64,000 bases of DNA from Warburgia ugandensis (taxonomy: Eukaryota > Streptophyta > Magnoliopsida > Canellales > Canellaceae). The position numbers were made by a program, and so were the translations under genes. Under the pieces are notes generated by a model. The model saw only the letters and a list, made by a program, of their open reading frames with translations. It did no database searches and had not been told where the DNA came from. The stretch's first letter is position 1; every line of letters starts with the position of its first letter. Shown one piece after another: positions 11,338 to 23,400 of the stretch. Location of the stretch: NCBI GenBank assembly GCA_035236585.1, contig CP141130.1:75649944-75713943 (forward strand), read 5' to 3'.

Positions 11338-11879
11338 ATCTATACACAAATATAAGGCAATTATAATCAATCTATAATTATCAGGATAAGATCATGTGTA
11401 AAATAGATGCATATTCTATATTGAATATATTTTTAAGGTCCACCTACCTTTACTTTCAACAATCTATCTTCTCATTGATCTTGATTATCATATCCTTCAT
11501 GTATCTGTCAAATTATATATATATAATCATTCCTTAACTCATTTATACTTCCTAGTTGTTCTTTTGATCATCCTTACATATGATGATTTAGATATTTTTC
11601 CTTGGATCATATTGATCAAGGTCTAATATATTGATTTATATTTAAATCTAATATTCATACTAATTCAAAAACATACATACTAACACAATATTATGTTTCT
11701 TATTATTTTTTATCATTCAAGATCTTCCCATGGATTTTGTTTGATCTTTGATTATCTTAATTACCATTTTTATTAGGATTAGATAGTTTACTATCCTTTT
11801 ATGAACTTATTATTATTCAACCAGTTAATGTCTTACTAGTTAGAGATAGTTTATTTCTTTCCTAACATTAGATATCTTC

Positions 11880-12130
11880 TCCTTATTTTAGAATTGACTA
11901 AGGCTTACCATTTAAAAGCTGCTCACAGAGTGGTTAATTCAATCCTCATGTAAGGAGGCTTTTAGACCTCACAAATATAGCCAGAAGGTGGGGGAAGAGC
12001 GAGGCTCTATTAGAGAACCCCCTTAATAACTATGTTTAGCATTTACTGGGGTGACCTTAGCTCAACCTTCATAAGGTTCCTATGAGCATTAAACCCTAAG
12101 TACTCATGCTATTTGATTTTAATTAAATCC
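11880..12130 (-). repeat. Fragment matching the Athila/Tat-like leader at 58160-58350, inverted
   Basis: CCTCATGTAAGGAGGC, then GAAGAGCGAGGCTCTATTAGAG, read as reverse complements of segments downstream of the primer site in the element at 55207. It is probably a fragment of the same family on the minus strand. Confidence 0.6.
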
Positions 12131-13767
12131 ATGAACATTTAAAATGTCATTCATGGGGTTTATTATTCTCCTAATTTGGGCCAAGAAAAAGATATTCTTT
12201 ATATTATCCTACTAACTATAGCCCTTACTATCATTAAGTCCATGTCCATATTCATTGTAAATGTTCGCCAATATCTATTTTTATTTAAATAAATTTTTCT
12301 TGTAATTTACATAATATGAACAATTAAAGCGTAAATAAAGAAATCTAACAATTAAATCTACTAAGCAAATAAAAGAACATTTACAGTAGAATATAATAAT
12401 TCACATGCTCATTTGAATATATCATATTTATTCATTTTGATCAAATGATCATATTTTGATTTCTATTCAATTTTCATCTCATTAAAGGTTTATATCTTAA
12501 TATTTCATTTTTATTCAGATCAATCACATTTTCTTAATGTGATATCATCACGAGATCATTGATGCATCTCATCACATAATCTGATATTTCTGGATCCAAC
12601 CAATCAAGAAGATCTTAAGCCATTATATCATAATTAAGGGCATAGATCCCAATTTATCCAAAATTAGCCACATTAGGCTCATCAATTCTTATGATCTTAA
12701 CTTTAGATTATCATTCAAACTAATTTTAATGGTCTAATCATGCTTGATTTCCCAGATCTCGTAAATCCATGATCATTTTAAAGATTTTTCTTCCATTAAG
12801 GCTAAATTTCTTAATTCATCCCAGATTAGTTACATCTAACTCTTGATTCCATGTTCCCTCATCACTAGATCGCTGATGGATCAGAAATCCATGGTCTGAT
12901 CATGTCAGATTTTACCGATATTGGGAATTAGTACCACTTTTTGTAATTTATAGAATTTTATAGTGAATAAAACCTAAATTTTATGTTTCCATTAGATTCT
13001 ACTCTTCATTAGAAATCTAGAGCTTCTTTTTTATTTTGATTTGGAGTTAAAATGAACTTTGAATTGGAGTTTTAAGTTTTTAGATTAAAACAAGGGGCCC
13101 ATATTCAATCTGGGTTACCCAGATTGATGGTTCAATCAGCAGCCTGCTCCTGTCTCATTCCACCAGTGATAGCCGGTGTATGGGGAGGGGTGACCTGGGA
13201 TAGGTGGGATGGTCCAATCTGGACCATTAGATCACCTCTTCCCTGATTTCCTAGATCTGAACACGTTAAGGGTCCAGATTTCATATCCTTGGGTTTTTGG
13301 ACCCCAGGTATCCATCCAATGGCTCAAAAACTACAAAAAATCATGTTTCACTAGAGTTTTCAAGATAGTTCACCAATACTGGATTCATTGGAGAAATCTT
13401 GCTGGAAAATTCAGTTTGGTGATATTCCTGCCATAAAAACTACCGGAATAGATAGAGGGGAGGATGAGGAACCTACCTGAAGTGTCCAAAATAGAAGAAT
13501 ATAGCTAGAAAAAGAGATCTAAGTAGAAAAATCCAAGTTTACCGTAGTTACTATTTTTTGGAGGGCTTTTGAAGCTTGTGAAATTTTGAACAAGATGAAT
13601 GGTCAAGATCGTGTTTCAATGGCTGAAATTGGATGCCTAATTGAAAAATAGTACCAGGGTGAAACCTTGGATTCGTCAGGGATGACGTGTCTACAGACGT
13701 GCCTGACACTTTGTGAGGGAATATTCCCTCAAGTGTGTTCACAGATGTGCTTTGTGGCTGTAAAGAG

Positions 13768-13870
13768 AAGAGGAGAGAGAAAAGAAAGAAAAGGAAAAGA
13801 AAGAGAAAGAGAAGGAGAAAGAGAAAGAGAAAGAGGAGGAAAGAGAGAGGGAAAGGGAGAGGGAGAGAGT
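13768..13870. repeat. Purine-rich GA/GAAA tract
   Basis: About 100 bases of almost pure A and G just left of the TATAAATA (minus strand) of LTR I. In element sense this is a pyrimidine-rich leader. Confidence 0.85.
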
Positions 13871-13925
13871 CTAGGGATCTAGAATTTCGTGTGAATAGTG
13901 AGAGAGGTATTTATAGGGCTATTTT

Positions 13926-16900
13926 TGTAATAACTCAAATTTTGAAGATATGGTTTATTTTGAAAATTAATAAATGTTTTGTGATTTTAAGAGACTAGTA
14001 GATGTTTAATTTCAATTAAAATAGGATAAAGGGATTTGTGAAAAAAATTAGTATCATTAGATTCTACACTCAAAATGGAATCCAATGCCTCAAAGAACAC
14101 TAAAAACGGAGTTCATATGAAGAAGTTATAGGAGTTGAAAGATGAAGGGCAGTTTGGTAATTTGAACTTAAAAACGAAAAAGGGCTCAAAACACAAGGGG
14201 TCATTTTGATAACGACAACCTTGGTTGTCCCCTACCTCCCACCAACTTCCAACATCGCCTCTGCAAGGCAGCGTAGGAAGAAATGGCAGCACCGCCATTG
14301 GGCAGCACTGCCATCGCAGGGCTATAAAAAGCCCTCTTCCCTCCCACTCCAATCACCATTTCACCTCCACCTTCTCCGGCTGTTCAAGCAAGGTTTCCAG
14401 TAGATAGGGTTTCAGCGTGGAGAAACCACACCCTCTGGTGATGGGCACCCTCTAGACTGCCCAGGTAAGCCCCTCACACCTCCTCAAGTTTTCCCCTTCT
14501 TCCCTGCCCCTTCCCTGTCTAGATCCATGCCAGATCTGGGTGTTTTCTGGTTGAAAATCCGAGGAAAACCCCAGGAGCGATGGGTCTCCCGACCCATCGA
14601 ATCAAGCTGGTTCTAGGATGCCACGCATGACACGAGCTCAGAATGCGCTCACTGGGGGCAGTTCTAGTTCATGCATCTCGTGCGGCAGGGTCCCGGCTCA
14701 ACTGGGATGCACAGGGCGTCCTGGGAGCTGAGATGTAATATCCTTAATTTTTGGCATAAATTAACTATTTGAAAGTGCTCATCAATAGGATTCCAACGCC
14801 ATAAAGAACACGGTAAACAGAGCTCAAACGAGGGAGTTAGGAGCCGTTGAAGTTATAGGGGTATTTTAGTCATTTGGCAGAAATGTAAACACAGGGGCCC
14901 AAATTGATAACGACACCCCCTTCTTCTACACGCCTCTACCGGATTCGGCAAAATCGCCGAAGAAACCAGCGAAAAGAGACGTGAAGGGAAGAGGTTCTCT
15001 TTCCCTCAGACTCTAAGGCCTATATCTTTCCCCTCGAGGCGCCAAAATACTCCACTTTTCCCTGCATTTCACTGAGTTTTACTCAGAAACCCTAGCTCTG
15101 AAAAATTCAAGTTTTCGGGAAGTGGAACTCTGGCAACGTCCATCAACGCCTAGCTAGACGAGGTAAGTCCTAATTCCTTAAATATTTATTTATTAAATAG
15201 GATGTATAAACAGAAATACATTAAAAATCAGGAAAAATCATGTTTTTCCTGGGAACCCTTTGCATGCTACTGTTAGAGTGTGATTTCATGGATGAAACCA
15301 CATCCTCTTGCAAATCGGACCGTCCATCTAGTACATGATAGACCCAGGGATAAACCCTTTAAATTTGGGAGAGATCCAACGGTTGGTTTTTCCAAAAAAC
15401 ATGAAAACCAATACCTAGGGAAGTTTTTAGGAACTTGGGAAAAATCGCATAAAAACATGCTTTTTGGAAAAATCAAAGAAAAAGGAGGGTATAAATGAAA
15501 TCTAGAGGAAATTCTGAGAAAAATGGCTCAAAAATCGCAAGATTTGGACGCCTGTGGGCTTGCCGGAGAAGACCAGAATTCAGTCGTCTTCTCCTGTGGC
15601 GGCGACCGCGTCGACACCCTGGCGCTGACGCTAGGACGCCTAGCAGGATGCCCCAAAGACGACGCCAAATGGGAGTTCGACGCGTGCGTGAACGCCGGGT
15701 AGGTGTGCGCTGGGGAGACGGCATGCGCTGTCTCGGTGGGGTTGGGACGCGCATCGTCCTGGAGACCGTGACGCACGCTGCGGTGTGTCACGGTACCGAA
15801 GACGCACGCTGCGGTGCGTCACGGTACCGAAGACGCACGCGGCGTGTCTCCGTTGTGTTTCACGGTGGTGGGTCAGTCCCATTTTGTGAGTATTTTCACA
15901 AAAAATTGATTTTGGGGAGTTACAGGAGTCCAAATCACGATCCGAAAGAGGCATTGTGACCATATTGATGACGCGGACCTAGTTTTAACTTAAAAACTTA
16001 TAAATGACCACTTTTAATGTAGAAATTTTTTTAAATAGTGATGTGACATGTACATGTGCACTTGAACATACCAGTTAAGGTGATTATTAGCAAGCTAAGT
16101 GGTCTCACATTGAGGTAGATGATGACAATTAATGCTTTGCCTTGATTTTAAAACCATGCATAAACATAACATCATGAGTGATTGTGTTTTAAATTGCATT
16201 TATTATGTGCCGTTAATTTCATGAGACTTTGAGTACATTATGATTATTACAAATTGAAATCTTTTATTGAATAAACTCATGACAAATGTTTTTATGAGCA
16301 TGATATTAATTAATTATGCTTAAATAGAGACTTCTTTCTTATTATATATTGGAAATGCATGGATTGGCATGGAAATAAGAATAGACGCTTGTTAGCTGGT
16401 CCTTTTATAGGCTAACCCCAGGATGAGGGGCGTGTCTTGGGGATTGCGAGCTACAAGTGCTCTTGAGTTTTAGCATATACATATGATTTTCGTGTTTTTA
16501 TATTTGATGACGGGTGCTCTCACCTGGTGGGGGTCATGCTAGGAGGGATAGGGCCGGCCACCCACCCTCTGAGATTGTGATGTGATGATATTGTGATATG
16601 ATAGACATCTGCTCATAGATGACATTCGGTAGGGGTTTGGTAACATGGATTGTCCACAATACCAGTTTGGGCCTTTCCATAGGGACAGACGCTATGTCTC
16701 CCGTTATGGTGTTGACGGAGAGCGGCGGTGGTTGAGACCCATGGAGGGTTGTCACTGAAGCATGATGACCCATATTCTTATTATGTGTGCGTGTATGATG
16801 AGCATGGTTATGGATGGTATGCCTGGGTGTGACGACACTCAGAGGTTGGCTATGAGTACTCATGATTAGTGATATTAGTGCGATCTTGTGGGACCCATTA

Positions 16901-19756
16901 CCTTAGGGTGCCCTTATTATTATTGTATGCTCATTTACATTGATTCATGTCATGTTTTAACTCCGTGAAATGCATGTTTTAGCATATGGAATAAATTGGC
17001 ATTTATGTTGGCATGACTTATGATACATCTATCTTCATATATGATGGACTTTTTATTTTATCAGTATTATTATGCATTTATTTCATTTTATTACATTAAT
17101 TGTCTATGTACCTACACAAGCGATAACTTGTTGAGGCATTGTTTTGTTTTGCAATGCCTTAGATCTTGAGCGTGATAACAGAAAAGGCAAGGCTGTTGAG
17201 AAACCGTGAGAGCTGCGGAAGATCCTTTTTCCTTGAATTTTAGATAGTGAAGTGAGTCAATAAACATGATTATCATTTGAATTTAATTATGGACTGTATA
17301 CTTTATATTTTAGATTTGATTAAGATGTTTAGACATATGTTGGACATTTATATGGGATGTTATGATGGATAGACCCTGAGCCATATTATTATTGTGTTTT
17401 GGATATTTATTTGATTCAAAATAAAGGCGCCGATTTATTTGACGTTGATTGATACGTGTATTGTTTTAAATCTATTATCATAAAAATTTATTTATGTTTT
17501 AAATTATATATGTGACATTTTGAGAAAGGAAAAATAACACCGGAAGTTTTTAAGAGATGGTTTAGTAAAATGATAAATAAAACTTTTCTCATGGGATGCT
17601 CTTATTAAAAATGCTATTATATATATATAAATGTCTTAAAAACCCAGGGTGTTACATGAGACCCACCTCGCTTAGGTCAAAGACGCGTCCACGTGACGTC
17701 ATTTGGGACATTGTAGCGCATTGCTCGGCTATGCACCAGTGTGCGATCGCGGTTGCAGCTCAACTAGGATGTGCACGCGTCCTGGGAATCACAATGCACG
17801 GGCCCTACGCGACGATTCTGGTTCATTTGTTGATGCGTAATGTTAAAAATGCAATTACAATGGCTGTAGGACTCCGATTGACGATCCGAAAGAACCACTG
17901 TGTCCGTATTAATGGCGTAGACCTAATGAGACCATAAAAGTTAGGGTTAGAGGCCTATTTAGTATGACTATCGCTTAAACACTATAGAGATCGCATAGAT
18001 CTACAAGATCAAAGATGATCAAATTTCATAGATTGATTTGTTGGGTCTATTAGGTGATCAATGTGCCTAGATCCAGTCTAAGTTACACACATTCACCTTG
18101 AACTTATAGATCTGACTGTCCAAAGTAAGTACAGACCTGTTCTAGGCATTAGGACAGGCAACTTGGGAGATCTGACTAGGAGATTTGACCGTTCAATTAC
18201 ATGATCTTAATGACATGAAAGAGATTAAAGACAATCTAATCATTAGATGTTAGTACTATACATAAGATCTAGCCTAGAGACGCACTAAGCAATAACCTAA
18301 AAGGCAGATCTAGCCATTAAGTTATAATTCTAATTAGTGGATAGAAAATGATATTTGAATCCTCATTAACCATTAATATCCAAGGTTTCACAAAAGTGAT
18401 CCAGGGTTGAGTAGTGAAGGACGCAACTCCAGAGACATCGAGGTAGGTAGTCTAATACTACTAAGTTTTTTTTAAATGCATCTTAAACTCTGACTTGCCT
18501 TTGTTACCGTTTTTAGCCTGCTTTTGAGATATGATGTTCTTATACGAGTATGCGGAATTGTCTTCATGTTTTATGGCTTTGATTACGATGTTAGCATGAA
18601 CTAATTTTATGTACTGCTTGCATGGTTGAAAATAAATGCATAAATTGCATGATTTCGATGATTGAGATTTAGATTTATCTATACATGCTTTTTGGGCTAT
18701 TGAGCCTGGTGGGCACTATGTTAATAGGTTGTTATGTACGGAGTTGGCCTCCTGGCCTCTACCACCAAAAGGGTGGATGGTATTACTGCTAAAAAGGAAT
18801 TATCCCTTCCCTGACCGCTGTGGTAAATAGGGACGACCACTGGAGGTGTCACAGCACCCTTTCGGGGACATCCATAGTCACCGTGGAGGCTATGGTGGGT
18901 AGGTCTCTAGATACCGAAGCTACACGATTCAGCTGTGTGCTGATCGTGAGCATAGTGACCCTATGATTTCGGTGTTATCGATATGCATATAGCATTGAGA
19001 TGGTCATATACGAGTACTCATGACCAGTTGGTGTGATGTATTTGCCGAGAGACTCATGAGCATGATACTGCATCTGCTTGGAAGATGACTATTTTAAGAG
19101 TTTCATGATTATTATATTTGACTCGTTGATTTAATGTATTTACCAAAATCTTATTACATGGATCTATTGATTTCTACCTTATGATTTTCGATAGTGAATA
19201 CTTGATTTTGGTAAATGATTTTCATGGTTGAAATTGCATCAATGAGCTTACGTTTTATGCATAAATTTGCATGTTTACACAAAAAGAAAAGTCACTGATG
19301 TTTTACATGAAAATCTCCTTGAATTATGCATGTTGCATGCTGTGTTTTCAAACTAGTGGTATCAGATCACCTACTGGGTATAAGAAATACTCACCCAAAA
19401 TATATTATTTTTACAGATTAACTCCAAAAGAATTAGAAAAAGCATCAGGAAATGTCAGTGCTACTATCAAGTAAATGAGGAGAAGACACTTATAGATGTA
19501 AGTATATAATTCACCCTTTGGACATGTATCTATAGTTAATACAGTTGGACTGTGCACTGTGACTGGATAGACCTGGGAAGACATTTATGATTTCTCTTTT
19601 TTAAATGATACTCGGGGTTTTAAAAAATGAATTTAAAATAAAAGATTTTTCCCTGCATTGCATTGTTTTTCTAAAAGTATTTTCAAATAGGGATCGATCC
19701 TGCCTTAGAAATTATATTTGCATTTAAAAATGCATGTGAAAACCCGGGTTGTCACA
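13926..19756 (+). mobile_element. Solo LTR A (Ty3/gypsy), split by a nested solo LTR
   Basis: The LTR starts TGTAATAACTCAAA and ends AACCCGGGTTGTCACA, and is about 2.9 kb once the nested LTR at 14734-17656 is removed. No internal region is attached. The flanks ATTTT (13921-13925) and GTTTT (19757-19761) are a target duplication with one difference. A TATAAAAA lies at 14323-14330. It is the same family as the minus-strand LTRs at 22268 and 29828: the ends match, as does the block around 18720-18960 with TGGGCACTATGTTAATAGG and GGACATCCATAG. Confidence 0.85.
14734..17656 (+). mobile_element. Solo LTR F nested in solo LTR A
   Basis: This 2923-bp LTR starts TGTAATATCCTTAATTTTT and ends AACCCAGGGTGTTACA. 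It is flanked by a perfect TGAGA duplication at 14729-14733 and 17657-17661. There is no internal region, so it is a solo LTR. The TGAGGCATTG hairpin lies at 17131-17161. It is related to the element at 27652-35653, which has the same terminal TGTAATATCCT in the other orientation. Confidence 0.93.
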
Positions 19757-20161
19757 GTTTTTGAATTATTTGTATTTTAAATGATTTTCTATTTTTCTTA
19801 TAAAATTAAAAAAGCATATTCCTGATTATGTTTATTCTTCATCATTGATATTCCCTGAGCTGGATGTCCACCAGCTGACCTAACTTTTGTGGATCCCACA
19901 CAAAGTGAAATGACCATTTTACCCTTATGGGTAAATGTAAATTCACAAAAATAACAAAAATAGGGATTTTTCACCTGAGCTCAGATTTCAGTGTACTTAC
20001 AATCATTCTGACTAGTTTCCTGCAAATGATTCCAAATATCTATGTTTCAAGACCTGATTCTTTTTCTAAAAATTAATATTATATTAAATATAATATTCTA
20101 CCTTGATTTTCATAAAAATTCTAATTAATTCTAAATAATTCTAGAAAATTGGGGTTTTCAC
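19757..20161 (-). mobile_element. Right piece of the decayed LTR I
   Basis: The sequence resumes the LTR broken at 13925 and ends in GGGGTTTTCACA, so the element sense would begin TGTGAAAACCCC. A gag-like remnant follows directly. It is assigned by position and end motif only. Confidence 0.4.
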
Positions 20162-20435
20162 AGCATCTATTATTGTTGCTGCCTTAGTTGACTGAGGTTT
20201 GCATCATGTTGGCCATGAAGTCAGTCATCTGACTCCCCCTAGTTAGATGCCTTGGTAAAGGAGTTTGTGGTCCTTTGACTCGTCCTCTTAAGTGGCATCA
20301 TTTCCTTCATCACAAGATCCTATTATGAGTTACTCTCAAACTCATTAATTACAACATCTTACTTTTGTGACTGCTTAAGACTTACTCAATGTGACTAACT
20401 GTTAGTGGATTGAACCTCGACTCTGATACCAACTA
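20162..20435 (-). mobile_element. Internal remnant with tRNA-iMet primer site
   Basis: The minus strand reads TTGGTATCAGAGT (20420-20432) a few bases from the LTR that begins at 20436, followed by about 250 bases resembling the start of a chromovirus gag. Almost all of the internal region is missing, and older LTR sequence adjoins directly. Confidence 0.65.
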
Positions 20436-23400
20436 TGATGACCCGGGTTTTCATAACACTTTTTTTTAAATTAAAAAAAAAAAAACTTAGTGAGCTTGCT
20501 TTATAATAAAATCATTTTTAAAGAACAACAGTGGAAGAATCTTTTCTTTTAAATTCACTTTGAAAAACCCTAAGTGTCATTTTTCTTTCAAAAAACAAGG
20601 ATTCTTGATGAAATGAGCACTCATTTCTACCAAAAATTGGGTAAAGTTTTCTCTATTTTTTGAACATATGACATTTAACAAATGTCATTGCGAAGTACCT
20701 AATATACATTGATTAACATTTTGAAATATAAATGAAGACTCTGTCTCCTTTTCACACATCTAACAAAAAAAAAAAAATCAATAAAACACACCCAGAACCT
20801 CCACAACATAGCCCAATCACAAAAGTCTTCTAATTTCCCATTATCTAATTTCCCATTATTACATATAATGCAATCTCTTTCTCATCAAATACCACAACTT
20901 CAATTTAAAAACTAATTCTTACCTGTCCTTTTTCCAAAGTTTCTGTTGGCATGCCCTGTCAGTAAACAACTCCTATTCCTTGGGAGTCATCTATTCTGAA
21001 ATAATGTCAACTTGCTATTATTCTTTGTATCTGAGGCATTGCAAACTAAAGCAATGCCTCAGCAAGCAATCGCTTGTGTTGGTGAAAAAAGATGCAATTA
21101 TATATAAATAATTCATAATTTACCATATAGATCAATGGTTCATACTACATCATGCAAAACTTCTGACATCTATAATGCATAATACAAGAAAATCATAATA
21201 TGAACAAATCGATATCAACCTGAGCTTCATGGCATACAAGGCATGAAAATGCATGGATATACATCCATGAAAATAACAAAAGTCTGTGTCCATAGAATAA
21301 TATAATGCATGTCATGATCTAGGAATGCCGTGCACAATCAAGCCATATGAGTGCCTCAACTACAAACAAATGAACTGAAGCATCATAATATAAAATATGT
21401 GTTTCTACGTGAGCAGTTTAAACATGATTCAATTTTAACGTGCACATTCATCTTATTTTTCACATAACTGAAAATACTTATTTTAGTACTTGAAATTCAT
21501 ATATATATATATAGTAAAAATCTTAGCAATCTTAATTCCACCTACCTCAATAGTGATTTTTTGGTTCTCTGAGAGAAATAATCTATTTAGTTTGCATACG
21601 GGCTCCCAATTAGTCACACATATGCAACAATACAAACACATTCAGTCATACAATTCCAAGACTTCTCTTAGCTTTTCTAGTATAAGATCTCCCTTTAAGT
21701 TAGTCCATGACACTAGTCATCACAAGGCAAAGTGACAGTACTTATTTCTATGCTCAGGGCATTTCATTAGCTATTGGTTGATAGATAATTGAATGACAAC
21801 TAATTACTGGATTTCCAATCCACGCCATTGGCCCTAGATTGGCTAATCACCATTCATCTTAAGTAATTGTAGGTTGTTTTCATTGTTCAGTGGTCTCATC
21901 TTGTATTTTTTCCAAGTATCTTAACTTATTGAAGGTTAGGTTACACCATGGTAGCGTCTGATTACCAATTACAAGGGTTAGGTCCTTATTACTCTACTAT
22001 CCCATTGAATGGTTTAGATTTCTCTATCAATTTTAGTCTAGATTCTTGAATTTGTTTCATGTACTGGAAACTCAATACTCTAGAACTCATCTATGGTGTC
22101 TGATCATCGATCAGACGCCAAGAAGTTACTATGCAAACAGTACCCATTAGACGACTGAGACTGTCCGATCAGTCTCTAGCTTAGATCGACGATCTCAGTC
22201 AATTTCAGGCTTTATCAAGTACGCACTTACCTAATCATAGGTTTAGATAAGAAAATATATGGCTAGGTGTGACGACCCAGGTTTTCACATGCATTTTTAA
22301 ATGCAAAACTAATTCCTAATGCTGGATCGATCCCTATTTGAAAACAAATTTATAAAAACTATGCAATGCAGTGGAAAATATTTTGTTTTAAATTCAATGT
22401 GAAAACCTCGAGTATCATTTGCTTTCAAGATGGACAGGGAAATTTTTGAAAAAGAAAGAAAAATCATAAATATTTCCCAGGTCTCTCTAGTCACAGCTCA
22501 CAGCCCAACTGTAATAATTACAAATATATGCCCAAAAAGGTAAATTGTATACTTACATTTATGCTTGTCTTCTCTTCATTCACTTGATAATAGTACTAAC
22601 ATTTTCTGATTCTTCTTCTAATCCTGTGTGGAGCTAATTTGTAAATAATAATATATTTGGTGAGTATTCCTCATACTCAATAGGTGATCTGATACTACCA
22701 TTTTGAAAACACGGCATGCAATATACATGGTTTCAAAGAGGCTTTCCATGTGAAACATCATGCAATTTCTCTTTATGTGTAAACATACATTTTTATGCAT
22801 GAATTATAAGCTTGCTTGCACATTTTCAATCATGAAAGCTTTTAGCGAAATCCAGAAATCAATGATATAACTCATGAAAATCATATAATGAATCATAAAC
22901 TAATCAGAATCATGAAATTCTTAAAATGTTAATCAGTCAAAGTAGATGATAGCATCACTATAGATATCATGCACATGAGCTCTCGGCGAACACATCATGC
23001 CAACTGGTCACGAGTACTCATATACGACCATCTCAATGCTATATGCATATCGATAACACTAAAATCATAGGGCCAACTATGCTCACGACCAGAACACATC
23101 TCAAATTGTGTCTCTGGTACTTAGAGACCAGTCTACCATAGCCTCCACGGCAACTATGGAAATGTCCCCGAAAGGGTGTCGTGAACACCTCCAGTGGTCG
23201 TCCTTGTTTACCACAGTAGTCAGCGAAGGGACAATGCCATTTTAGTAGCGATACCATCCACTTTTTGTGGTAGAGGCAAGGAGGCCAACCCGTACATAAA
23301 CAACCTCTCAACATAGTGCCCACCAGGCTCAATAGCCCAAAAAGCATATATAAATAATCCAAATCTCAATCATCGTAATCAGGCAGTGATGCAATTATTT

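Larger units (their letters stand above)
10678..13925 (-). mobile_element. Middle piece of the decayed LTR I, with other old repeat
   Basis: After the right-hand ATTAA the host LTR appears to continue. Near 13908-13915 the minus strand reads TATAAATA, followed in sense by a pyrimidine-rich leader (plus-strand GA tract 13768-13870), an arrangement like that of the other LTRs. The interior (about 11100-12900) is AT-rich and includes a block shared with the Athila-like element on the right, so at least one further insertion is likely. No host gene was seen. Confidence 0.45.

Noticed and set aside
15495-15959. GC-rich 154-codon open frame on the plus strand
   Set aside because: It lies inside solo LTR F, is Arg-rich from CG-rich repeats (ACGCACGCTGCGGTG units near 15771-15840), and overlaps equally long frames on the other strand.
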